Assembly: GCF_905475465.1 (NCBI RefSeq)
Contig: NC_062259.1
Coordinates: 11,046,501-11,110,500, forward strand
Direction: 5' to 3'
Source of the DNA: Pieris napi
Taxonomy: Eukaryota; Arthropoda; Insecta; Lepidoptera; Pieridae
DNA: 64,000 nt
The translations under genes were made by a program, and so were the position numbers. Below are positions 1 to 10,529 of this stretch, one piece after another. The notes beneath the pieces were generated by a model. That model had not been told where the DNA came from and did not search any database. It was given only the letters and a program-made list of their open reading frames with translations. Position 1 is the stretch's first letter, and each line of letters opens with the position of its first letter.

Positions 1-1005
1 AAATTTTGACGTCAGAATTTTCGATTGAAAATTAGCGTGTTTGTTCGATATTAATTCAAAATAAGGTGAACAAATAAATATTTTTAATCAAATAAATTAC
101 AGTGTATTTGGGACATAAAAAGGTAAGTTTTCACCAAATTTCGTTAAAAAAAAATATTTTTGTTAAAGATAAAAATAAAAAACCAAAAACTTGGTTTTTT
201 GAATTTTTCACATAAATTTTGAGGTTATGTGAAAAATGTGTGAATACAAAAGTTTTAGATCTTTTTATTACCTACAACTTTGCCATTTAACTTTCTTCGA
301 TAGGACTTTTAGTTTTGCCGGAAATCGAGATAAACCGTTTTTTACCCTTAAAACTCCCCCCTCACCCTTCCCGACCTCAGATCGACCGTAATTTATTTTT
401 CCTTTCATTTTGATCATATTCCCCTGCTTTTCTAATGGGTTTCATCCTACTGTAATTTTTTTCACTTTTTATTTATTTTAAAGGCTATCTGCACTGGTCT
501 ATAACGTATATCTTTAAACGTATTTTTGACAAGAACTACGTGATTGAACTAACATCAATTCAAGTTAACATACGTATGCCTTTACTTTTGAATAACCATT
601 TCTTCACACATACAAAATATGAAATGTATTCAAAATGGAGTCTCGCTACTGTTATATTTATGATTCGGCATTACGTACCAACTTTAAATATTTAAATCGA
701 GACGAGAGCTTTGACCAAACAATACAACACTGCTGATTGTTTTCGCAGAAGAAAGAGACGCATATATGCTACAACTTCCGCCCACAACACTGCTATTTGG
801 AGCTGCACTGGGAATTTATAAGCGAAACCTTGTGTTAAGCCTATTGGCTTGTGTGTAAACCTGCAACCTGTCATAAAGACAGAACATACATTTCTGAATC
901 TGCTTTAACTTAGTTTTTGGTTGTTTCAAACTGTTTAGTCTAAACTGTTGAAATTATTTGACGATTTTGTTCCAAATTCAAATCATAATCTACATATTTT
1001 ATTTA
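1..1005. other. Gene-free AT-rich flank
   Basis: I see no coding region here. A perfect CRE-type octamer TGACGTCA lies at 8-15, and a 12-bp-arm hairpin occupies 204-215 and 225-236. The rest is AT-rich sequence without a recognisable element. Confidence 0.5.
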
Positions 1006-1242
1006 GGGTCTGTTTCACAATGTACGGATAAGTTCCACATAAGTTCCAAATTAGCTATTTATTACTTATTTGTAGGATAAACACTATTGTTGCGTTTCAC
1101 GACTGTCAGATAGCGGTATTCGTCACATAAAGTCCATCAAAAGTTATGATTCCGATGAATGTCAAATAGAACAATTTATCTTCCAAATAATTTGTGTTGC
1201 ATAGCTATTTGGTACTTTATCCATACGTTGTGAAACAGACCC
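1006..1242. mobile_element. PIF/Harbinger-like MITE with TTA target duplication
   Basis: This is a 237-bp non-autonomous element. It starts GGGTCTGTTTCAC and ends with the exact inverse GTGAAACAGACCC. TTA sits immediately outside both ends (1003-1005 and 1243-1245). A 3-bp TWA duplication with G-rich termini is typical of the PIF/Harbinger superfamily, so that assignment is an inference from ends and duplication only. It contains no open reading frame of note. Confidence 0.8.
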
Positions 1243-1245
1243 TTA

Positions 1246-2292
1246 TTGTACTCAAATTATAATTGAAGGTCTACAAAAAATACAATTATTTAAAATTGAA
1301 TTGTTTTTGTAAAATGTATTCGACAGAATATTCAATTGAATTTCAAACTTAATATAGATACTTTTCACGCAACGGTTTCTTGCAAGTTGCAAGAACGCGG
1401 TGTTTAAATATCAGTGCGGCCTCAGTACTAGTGTAGTATATTTGTATCTCAACTAAAGAATCGTCGTCAGGATAAATAAAGATAGCATAGAAAAAAAGTT
1501 GCACGTTTTGTGCAAAAGTTGAATGGTTTGTATTCCTCCTAATTCTCATCAATGTGGGTAAACGCACTCTTTAACATGTTCAAACAGTGTTTCATTAAAA
1601 ATAGAACCCAGGAGCTCATAGTATATTAATTACAAATCAGATAGATTAAAAATTCTAATAATTGCCGATATGAATAAAATTCATTACAATTACAATATAA
1701 AAGTGAAATAGAATTATTTCACTCAGTGAATACTGATTATGATAAAACAATAATAGTATTCAGAGTAAAAGATCCAAATTAATTTTTCATTACCTGGTTG
1801 TACTATAAATATATCAATAAAATATGCTAATGTTAAATTAATTATAAAAAAAAGTTTTCGAACGGACATAACAATAACATCATATATATAGACCTAAATA
1901 TCAATAATATTTATTACTAAAAATAAAGAATTCTGACAAACTATAAATATATGGTTTAAAAAGCAAGTGCAAAATGATAATAATATTGTAAATTTGTGAA
2001 AGAGAATCTGCAACACAGTATCACATCTCAGCTGAACTTGACCGTCGCTTAGTTCTAGGAACTAAACAATAATATCACAAGTAATGTGTAGTTTTATTTT
2101 TTACTTTTTCCGCCGTCTAGAAATATTTAATCTTTTCCTGGTAACTTTATAGTGATATTTCCTGTTGCAACATCGTATGACCTTTCATATTAACCATTGA
2201 TTCCACGCAGCCACAATGTTATTATAACTATAATTTCATACGTAATGCCTTTCGAGCTTCAACTTAAATTTCTTGACAGTAAAATTTATTCC
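1246..2292. other. Gene-free AT-rich stretch
   Basis: The sequence is low-complexity and AT-rich, with no splice-bounded coding block and no repeat that I could match to others in the window. Confidence 0.4.
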
Positions 2293-2295
2293 CTG

Positions 2296-2536
2296 CCCTG
2301 CGATTCTGTAACTCACTTTTCGAACTCACACAGCGGTTTTCGCATCGGCGGTCGCTCTGAAATCAGTCGTGAAGCAGTCATTTTATGATTTGGCATTCTA
2401 ATAAACAATAAACTACAAGCTCCCACCTTTTCAGAATGCCAAATTATAAAATGACTGCTTCACGACTGATTTGAGAGCGACCGCCGATGCGAAAACCGCT
2501 GTGTGAGTTCGAAAAGTGAGTTACAGAATCGCAGGG
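2296..2536. mobile_element. CWG-flanked palindromic MITE, copy 1
   Basis: This 241-bp element begins CCCTGCGATTCTGTAACTCA and ends with its inverse complement. The two arms, about 105 bp each, pair almost perfectly around a loop of about 30 bp (core ACAATAAACTACAAGC). Both flanks carry CTG (2293-2295 and 2537-2539), read here as a 3-bp target duplication. The same element occurs at 6838, 15149, 34110, 36459 and 47150. It has no transposase, so it must be mobilised in trans. Confidence 0.85.
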
Positions 2537-2844
2537 CTGTATTTTATATGGTAAATGCTAAAGAATATCAATTATCTTCTGTTTTAAAATAGATATACTG
2601 CCGAGATGAGCGGAAAGAAACTTGGTAGTTAATGTTTTAGTACTAATGTGATTCCTGACTTTAAAAGGAAGAATGCAAATATCACTCCTCAAATGGTATT
2701 TTAAATCAAACGCTGAATCCGGGCGATTTCGTAAAGCTGCCCAAAACTTGTGTTTAGATCTTTAAATAAAAAAAATACAACAGCGAACTTCCTATAATCA
2801 CATAATACTTAAACTAGGCGAAACTTATATTGCCTCTAAATATA

Positions 2845-2960
2845 AAATTTTCGGGACACAGTGTTTGTATATAAGCTCCTAAACGGCTTGACCTTTTGAA
2901 ATGAAATTTTTGTGTTTACTCGGTAGGTCTAAGTCACAAACATCTTTATGCGTCTCAGTT
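2845..2960 (-). repeat. Possible RTE-type LINE/SINE 3' end fragment
   Basis: Read on the - strand, the segment has the arrangement 'AAATTTCATT...GGTCAAGCCGTTTAGGAG'. This resembles the 3' ends at 29680-29745 and 60410-60487. It is diverged, and the boundaries are approximate. Confidence 0.3.
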
Positions 2961-3007
2961 TCTGCTTAGTGTTGAGGAATCCTCAATTTTTATTTAATTT
3001 AGTATCA

Positions 3008-3011
<4 letters not shown>

Positions 3012-3050
<39 letters not shown>
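3012..3050. repeat. (AT)n microsatellite
   Basis: An uninterrupted dinucleotide AT run of about 39 bp lies directly upstream of a SINE. Such runs are often created or extended at retroposon insertion sites. Confidence 0.95.
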
Positions 3051-3051
<1 letters not shown>

Positions 3052-3054
3052 GAG

Positions 3055-3351
3055 CAGTGTTGGCCTAGTGGCTTCAGCGTGCGGCTCTCATACCTGAGGT
3101 CGTAGGTTCGAACCCCGGCTGTGCACCAATGGATTTCTTTCTATATGTGCATTTAACATTGGTTCGAACGGTGAAGGAAAACATCGTGAGGAAACCGACA
3201 TGTCTTAGACCCAAAAAGTCGACGGCGTGTGTCGGGCACTGGAGGCTGATCAGTGATCACCTACTTGCCTATTAGATTTAAAAATGATCATGAAACAGAT
3301 TCAGAAATATGAGGCCAAGACCTAACGTGGTTGTAGCGCCGCTGATTTATT
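3055..3351 (+). mobile_element. tRNA-derived SINE, near full length
   Basis: The head carries a pol III A-box-like stretch (TGGCCTAGTGGCTTCAGCG from 3061) and a B box (GGTTCGAACCCC from 3105), as in a tRNA gene. A conserved body follows (CATCGTGAGGAAACCG, AAAAAGTCGACGGCGTGTGT, TGATCATGAAACAGATTCAG) and the tail ends TTGTAG...GATTTAT. Related copies are at 23990 (-), 34540 (+), 62482 (-) and 63553 (+), with fragments elsewhere. The tRNA-like head has no complete cloverleaf, so it is not a functional tRNA gene. Confidence 0.88.
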
Positions 3352-3565
3352 TTATTATATTTATCAAACAATATAATCGCTATCTTTTACCTTTTACCAT
3401 CATCATCATATTTAACAGTGATATTAGTAATGTAATAATCGTCATACAAAACATTTTCTTAGTAAGCTGGTTAGACAACTTAGATGAATGTATTCAAAGG
3501 TATATAAATTTCAAACATCGCGCGTGCAGGTGATGAAATGTTTATTTTACATATCGGTTCTTTTA

Positions 3566-5279
3566 AATCGGCTTGCCTTTTTGATATGATTTTGCTCATT
3601 TCATGCTTATATAGCAATTACACTTTGACGTTGAATAAAGCTTTGTAGGAGAAATACCATTCAGTTTGCTTACGATTGGAATCGATTGATCTAAGGTTGT
3701 TGATATATCCTCTATTCACTGGCCTTGTGGTTGTGAACTTGATAGTAAAATAAACTTTATCGAGAGACATTCTTAGAAAGCAGTCGATAAAATTTAAACG
3801 GTCCACACCAATCCTCAAAAATTTTAGAACACGAAAATTGTTAAGTGTGTACAGTGTACACTGTTATTGTTTAATAGTGTGTACACCGTAGTGGATATGT
3901 TAAAAATATGTTGTTCTCTGCATTTATTATTACAAAGAGAATTAAATGTATTATGTGATAATTCGTTTATATACGGGTATGAATTAATTAATTTTGTTTA
4001 GTAAATAGTAAAACATATTCATCGAATTTCAAATTCTTCGGGCTTTTAGTAACCGGTTAGAAATACTTAAATTATTTAGGAAGGATTTACGATAATTGTT
4101 CAAAAAGATCAACAGAATTTCACTCAAAACTTGACAGAACTTCAATTCACACAATTACGCCCGCATTCGAGGCAAAGAAGGTCTAATTGGAAGAACGAAG
4201 TAATTGCCGAACCGCCAGGAGCAAAAAATAATTTGAATTTACACAAAAACCACTATTGGTGATTGATTTGAGGATAAAGTGAGCTTGTTAACCCGTTCTG
4301 ATACTTCATTACTGATACTTTTTTAATATGGAGTGTTTTGTCTTTTTTCTGTTTTATTTTTTCAACGACAACCTCCAGCTTATAGTGACTCTTTTAATTA
4401 CTAACCCATTGAGGCGTTTGTGGTACAACACAAATCTTACCTATGACAGCACTGGATGTGGCTTGCCATAAGCTTAATTAAGTAATACACATATAATAAA
4501 CGTATAAGTAACACAGCGTGCATAATAATAAAGTGAACTTATATATACAATGTAAAACGAAATCGTACAACACAATCGAACAGAAGCAAAGACTATAGAA
4601 AAAGATTTAAAAGTTTATCGTGCTAGTTTAATTTTGTTAGCTAAGAAGAAAAACAGAGACAAGGAAAGAGAACGAGATATACCAATCACTTACTTGTGTT
4701 TATTTACAATTCTACATACACACGGTAAAGGGGAAAGCTTGAGAGACTGGCGCTGTGATATTAAATTTTATTTTACTTAGTAGTTGTGGACAGTCAATTT
4801 CGTTTCGTTTCGAGTGAAGTCTAATAAATCTAGCTGATTATGAAGGGACATAAGCCTGTACGTTTTTAGTTTTATTATATGAATGGCGTTTAGAATCACG
4901 AGTGCGGGCGTTGTGTGAATTAAAGTTCTGTCAAGTTTTGAGTGTAATTCTGTTGAGCTTTTTGAACAATTATCGTAAATCCTGAGTATGAATAATTTAA
5001 GTATTTCTAACCGGTTACTAAAAGCCCGAAGAATTTGAAATTCAATGAATATGTTTTACTAATTACTAAACAAAATTCATTTAGTATATTCATACTTATT
5101 GGATATAAACGAATTATCACATAATACATTTCATTCTCTTTGTAATAATAAATGTAAAGAACAACATATTTTTAACATATCCACTATGGTGTAATTCTCC
5201 TACAAAGCTTTATTCAACGTCAAAGCGTAATTGCTATATAATAAGCTTGAAATGAGCAAAATCATATCAAAAAGGCGAT
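3566..5279. mobile_element. Foldback element with long inverted arms
   Basis: The outer ends match as inverted copies: 3566-3655 pairs with 5200-5279, and 3880-4170 pairs with 4895-5180. Examples are the block around ACCGGTTAGAAATACTTAAA (about 4050) and its inverse near 5010. The arms are about 380 bp where alignable. The left arm carries an extra 220 bp or so (3656-3880) that is missing on the right. The central 4175-4890 is unique and has no transposase. There is no clear target duplication. It may be a foldback DNA transposon or a pair of inverted insertions. Confidence 0.65.
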
Positions 5280-6834
5280 TATGTTTTGTAAAAAACGGTA
5301 GGTTCCCGTGTTGCACAGACCCCTTTGTTATATTAAGGCATTTCAGACACTAGATACTAACTAACTTTTTAGTCTGTTTTTATAGATTTTTGAAGACATG
5401 TTTCAAGTCGCGTGGTGGTCAGAGAAACATCTAACAAACTGCCAGGTTTTATATACTTCATATATTTTCAAGTGATTATTGGTTAAGTCATTTCCAAACC
5501 CAAGAGTTTCTCACAATATAAAGCGACCCCATGAATCATTATTCTATCTTTACAGTTATTAGTAATTCGATAGAACGACTATATTAATATTTGTTTTCTT
5601 ACTTTTGTTTATTTATGATAACGGGCGTTAAACGTAAACTACATAAATTTTTCTGATAAATTTCAAATTTAACACTTAAATAAATCAATACTGGTTTTGT
5701 TTACATGCAATAATGGAGATTGGCTGCGATTGCAAAACAACCAATACGTACGAGGATTAACAGAGGCGAAATTTCGATCTCGTAAACGAAGTGAACTCAC
5801 TACGCTGACCTAACAACTACGAGCGAGCAGGTTCCAGTACCTATCAATTAATAGACGTGGAAAACAGTTTTGTGATACTGAATATGTGTTTTTAGAATCG
5901 TAACAAAACTTTAAATATATATTTTTTATAAGAACAAGATTGGATTATATAGTTCATTTCTTTAATAGCACTTTAACTTTTTCTACAGCTGTGATACTTT
6001 TTGACATTCAACACCTTTTGACTTTAGTCACCACGCACGCTGTAAAGCATGCGAAACGTCGGTTAAATTTAAAATTATGAAAAATAATTGTAAATACATA
6101 ACTTTAATCCGGTAAAAAATTGTTTTATTATCAATTGTGTGAAAGACAATACTAAGCACTTTAACTGTTAATATCTGTATGATTTAAAAGTCTCTAGTTA
6201 CTTAATAAAAAAAAATCAAAAATATTTCTCATTTATATGATAGGTATGCTTCTCTAGAATTTCTCTACTTCTTCTCTTCTTATCTTACGATATGTTAACA
6301 TACTTTTCTGGCGCTTTTAGTAACACACAGTCCCTATAATCGAAAGCATTCGGTTCTGATTGTTTCAATACAATAGTAGTGTCGCTTTTGAAAGCTCAAC
6401 AGGATTGCATGAACAAATTGTTTATATTAGTTATTTTAATACTGAACAATGAACTTTTTTGGTAATTTGAAATGCCAAAATCCATTCATGCATAATTTAA
6501 CAATGATTAAACATTAGTCTTACTATCTATACTCGTATAAATCAAAATGAATCGCAAATTATGTTGCTATGACCGGCTGTCTCAATGGGGTAGCATAGCA
6601 AAATGTTGGTTTGTAGCTACATAAAAGGCTAAGTAAAAAAAACATATTAAGGCGAAACGAAATTAACGGGGCCCGATAGGCCTAAATAAATCCTTCATAA
6701 TACTCCAATTTTTAATATAATTTATGTTATAGAATTCCCAATCTATAAGTCTAATTAATCCATAATCAATTATTACTAATTGTATGCGCTTTGTTATGAA
6801 TATTATATGAATGCGTGCTCCATAGCTATGCATA
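5280..6834. other. Gene-free stretch with a dispersed-repeat motif
   Basis: I see no coding block. The segment near 6040-6125 (AAAGCATGCGAAACGTCGG followed by an AT-rich tail) looks like a dispersed repeat, but there is no second copy in the window to prove it. Confidence 0.35.
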
Positions 6835-6837
6835 CTG

Positions 6838-7078
6838 CCCTGCGATTCTGTAACTCACTTTTCGAACCCACACAGCGGTTTTCGCATCGGCGGTCGCTCT
6901 CAAATCAGTCGTGAAGCAGTCATTTTATGATTTGGCATTCTGATAAACAATAAACTACAAGCTCTCACCTTTTCAGAATGCCAAATCATAAAATGACTGC
7001 TTCACGACTGATTTGAGAGCGACCGCCGATGCGAACACCGCTGTGTGAGTTCGAAAAGTGAGTTACAGAATCGCAGGG
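6838..7078. mobile_element. CWG-flanked palindromic MITE, copy 2
   Basis: This is a 241-bp copy of the element at 2296. It has the same ends, loop and arm sequence, and CTG on both flanks (6835-6837 and 7079-7081). Few differences from copies 1 and 4 (for example GCGAACACCG in the right arm) suggest fairly recent spread. Confidence 0.87.
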
Positions 7079-7212
7079 CTGGTGATAGAGGCTAAACATT
7101 TGTTTTTTTTTGTCTTTATTACTACGATTAATTCCAAATCATGTCCAGCAATGTGCTACGGTTGCACTCAAAAGCGTTTTGTAAAGCAATAAACTTAGTG
7201 ATTAAAATAGAG

Positions 7213-7290
7213 GCGGTAGTTAGTTCTTCTCGACCGTCTTTTGAGAACTCAAATCAGGGGCGTAAATGGCAGTAAATGTAAATTTAGAGT
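7213..7290 (+). repeat. Fragment of the 'family B' repeat
   Basis: The segment AGTTCTTCTCGACCGTC...GAACTC...GGCAGTAAATGTAAAT matches the 3' part of the repeats at 19262, 37510 and 52840. It is diverged and 5'-truncated. Confidence 0.5.
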
Positions 7291-9007
7291 GTTTTTTTAA
7301 GCACAACAAATAACATGAAATATATTTTAGCTTTATCATTGATATAAAATTCCACCACGTCCGTTGCTGTACAATTGTGTTTTTGAAGACTTATTGTACG
7401 AATCACTATGTGATACTGTCTACTCGGAATATTTCCGAATTATTTTAGATGTTCAAAGCAAGTGCGCACCAATTCCTAAAACTGACAATGCATTGAACGA
7501 GCCTGCACTCATGTGAAATTCGCAAATGCTAAAATCAAGCTATTGCTAAAAGTAACTGTAACATAAAACTTTAGAAGTGACCTAATGGATGCCCTATTAG
7601 GTCATGGGCACCTTGTTGCGGCTATTTTATTGAACATTCTTTAAGGTAAGAAGGTTTCGAATTAAGTATGTTATTGCCATTTAAAACAATTAAACTTTCT
7701 CGACGAAAGTCTTTGGAATATAAGACAATTTTCGTTAAGTTACAAACAATTTGAATGCAGCTATTTCGCTCAAATCTCTAGTTGATATTAAATTATTCGT
7801 CATAGAAGCACTCTGACTATCTCGGAATGAATGCGTCGGTACAATTCTTAAAATCACAATGTCGACGGTAAATTACCCCTCCTTGAATAGCACTGAGCCG
7901 AGAAGAGCATCTTCACTATTCAGACGCTCTTAAATTTTGTACAAAAGAGTTTCGTTTATAGATAAAAGTTTTTTATTTATATTTTTACCATATTGACCTG
8001 AAATATACGATATTATAGAAATCGGATAATATACGAGTACGACATTCGAATTTGGTTTGCGTGTGCTACGTTTCGTAGAGCGTGAATCAAAATGATCCTT
8101 TTTAATTTAAATTATATTGTTATTTTAGTGATGTTCATCCACGCAAATCTGGATGGGTAAAACTGTATAGGTTAAATAATAAGGTTTTAAAGTTTTGTTT
8201 TGTTACTCTTATTAACATTGTTGTCTACTAAACCTGTAACCATTATTGTTCGTAGATTAGAAGCACCACGGATTGGAAGATTTTGTGAAGCTAAGAACCA
8301 AGCCCATTTGGTACCTACTTGCCAATATAATAGGTTTATTTATCAACGTAAAATTATTTAACTTATCGATATTACACAATGTTCGATTCAGATTTCATCT
8401 CTATATATAATGCTAAGCAAAAGTCACCGAAGCTTGTGATGAGAAACCTTATTGTGCTTGCCTTGCATACTGATATATTTTCTCTTGTTACGGAACTTGC
8501 AAGAGGACTGGCGAGCTACTTCTCAAATATTTCCAATATTTATAGAAAGCCCGCCGTCTCGCAACTCCCGTCTACGCTTTTGTTGCATTGAGTGACGTAT
8601 TTATATAAAACGGATTCGTTTTAAAGTTACTTTCTAGTTTCTTGAATTTTCTCATAAATGGCTTTGCAAGGAATAGAAAGTTTTCGAGTGTTAAAAAAAG
8701 ATCAAAGTTTCGCTTGATTGAGATTGGTCAAACGGAATCACAATCACGCAAAATGTGTCATTGTTTTGTCTTTTGTTTTTCATTTTCACCTCTGTTAGTC
8801 TGTCAATATTTTTTAAAATAAAAAGGGTATCTTATATAAATTCACATTTAAGGGAATACAATATTTTAAATTGCATAAGTAACTTTGCGATGTTGTCATT
8901 TACTCTTGTTATTGACAATTCTAAACTTCTATGAAAGCTCTACTGGGTACGACTGCAAAGTTACGTTAGCTTTTATGCAAATTAATTTCGTAATAAATAC
9001 ATACTTT
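7291..9007. other. Gene-free AT-rich stretch
   Basis: Only short open frames are present, with no domain-like sequence and no splice-consistent exons. No repeat was recognised. Confidence 0.4.
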
Positions 9008-9088
9008 AGTTTTGAACGTCTCCTTCCTAAAGTTTTGAGCGTCACCATTCTAAAGTTTTGAACGTCACCTTTCTAAAGTTTTGAGTGT
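9008..9088. repeat. 23-bp minisatellite, about 3.5 units
   Basis: Units begin at 9008, 9031, 9054 and 9077 (partial), with consensus AGTTTTGARCGTCWCC plus TTCTAA. The purine at the GAACGTC/GAGCGTC position alternates from unit to unit. Confidence 0.85.
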
Positions 9089-9290
9089 TTAGCTTTCATA
9101 CGTAAATGCCACTTTATTTGTTTTTTCCTGTTAGAGTATATTTTATCATTTTATGCATTTAATATACAGCTTTTTAACGCGATTAATATTTCACTTATTT
9201 TGTCGTTATGTTTACACTATAATCTATGTGGTAGTAAAACTGTTCTTTATGAAATATTGTATACTTATAGCAAAGGTTTTTGCCCTTTTT

Positions 9291-9500
9291 CAAGCCTTTT
9301 TAGGGCGTGAGACAAACGAGCAGGCAGTCACTTGGAGTTAACTTCAGCTGCTTAGCGCTAACCACGAATACTAGAAGTTTTGCAAGTGCGTCGCTGGGTT
9401 TTAAGAAGGCCTTTAAAGTGGTACGGTCTACGCTCGCAGCCTCCTAATTCGTAACGGTTTGGAGTGGAACTGGCCGCAAAATGTGTCCTTTTAAGCGCTC
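9291..9500 (+). repeat. Degenerate dispersed repeat (same family as 31030)
   Basis: The segment contains GAGACAAACGAGCAGG (9309) and GCAAGTGCGTCGCTGGGTTT (9381). These match the layout of a common lepidopteran interspersed repeat also seen at 31030-31220 (GCGAGTGCATTGCTGGCC). It is heavily mutated, and its origin (LINE tail or SINE) is unresolved. Confidence 0.45.
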
Positions 9501-10443
9501 TGTTATGAATCTCGACATAAATTCGGGGTCGACTTTTCATCAATTAAATTATAAGTTTGTGGCGCATACGAGAATAAATAAAGACGCATTAAAACCACGA
9601 TTTGACTTATTATCAATGAGTATATACGTATTAGACTAATTAATAAATTATACTGAATTTTCACTCGCCTTAGAGTGAGCGTGCACGAGGGTTCTTAGAA
9701 TAAAAATACCTAGAAAAATGAAATTTGTAAGCCTCTTATTCTTCGTCGGCTAACTAGAACGCACTACTTGTGCAGACGGGATCGTTTCACTCGGGGATAA
9801 TTAAAAAGTAAACAAAACATATAGAAATATCTAGACGTTTCAGCGATAAATATTTCAATTTCAATTTTATGTTTATTATTCGTAGAAAACAGTGAAGAGG
9901 TTTACGTAAGTCACGTTGCTTTTTTAAAGTGCAACGTGTTTTAGAATTCTCCAACTAATTGACACAACGTGGATTTTATACAACGTGAATTTTATACAAT
10001 GTAAACAACGTTTTTCATCTTTTTATTTTATCTTTTATAACATTTTCCTGTTTAACTTGAACAGCTTCGTTTATTCTCATTTTGGCTTTACAATAATACG
10101 GGTAAGTCAAGTGCATAGTTTTTAATTAATTTTTATCGGAACACAAATAGTGCGTACAAATAGATATCGGTGAAATCGAAAGTAACATGTTAATAAAACA
10201 TGAGCGGTGGCGAAAAGTCGGTGCGTCGCAGCGTCAAGATGAAACGTTTAGTGCTTGTCGCTCGATAAGTGTTGAGGATCTGAACACCAACATTGCGAAA
10301 GAAAACGCCCGGGTTTGCGGTCGATAGGCATGAGAGCGCAAGCGCGAGTAAATGCTGCTACAGAAGTCGAAAGATCGCATCAGTCCGCCGACAAACTGGA
10401 AAGCGGTTGCTGCCAGCAGCGCCGCTGGCACGCGGCGGGCAGA
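9501..10443 (+). promoter_or_regulatory. Presumptive Rdl promoter and 5' UTR region
   Basis: Base composition changes from AT-rich to distinctly GC/CpG-rich at about 10200, immediately before the Rdl start. That is the only island of this kind for many kilobases. The transcription start cannot be fixed from sequence. Two upstream ATGs lie here: 10239, a 9-codon uORF, and 10330, in frame with the Rdl start. Confidence 0.5.
10239..10268 (+). promoter_or_regulatory. Short upstream ORF before Rdl
   Basis: ATG at 10239 opens a 9-codon frame (MKRLVLVAR) closed by TAA at 10266-10268. It lies about 175 bp before the preferred Rdl start. If it is in the mature 5' UTR it could lower Rdl translation; this is inference. 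Confidence 0.35.
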
Positions 10444-10529
10444 ATGACGTCTCGTCCGCGTAACATGCGATTTCTCGCGTTCGTATTTTCGCTCGCTATA
10501 GCATGGTTACCACATGCCGACCAAGCCGC
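10444..10529 (+). CDS. Rdl: Rdl exon 1: start and signal peptide
   Basis: It encodes residues 1-28 plus two bases of codon 29. MTSRPRNMRF is followed by a hydrophobic run (LAFVFSLAIAWL), a typical secretory signal. The donor is GC|GTGAGT. An in-frame ATG at 10330 would add 38 polar residues and bury the signal peptide, so 10444 is preferred; M8 is another possible start. The exon sits in a CpG-rich block, unlike the rest of the locus. Confidence 0.85.

Noticed and set aside
3055..3125. Functional tRNA gene from the A- and B-box-like sequences.
   Set aside because: No complete cloverleaf or acceptor stem; the same head is attached to a SINE body in several copies.
10330..10443. N-terminally extended RDL starting at the in-frame ATG 10330.
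   Set aside because: It would put 38 polar residues before the hydrophobic signal peptide, unlike the family. The start at 10444 is preferred.
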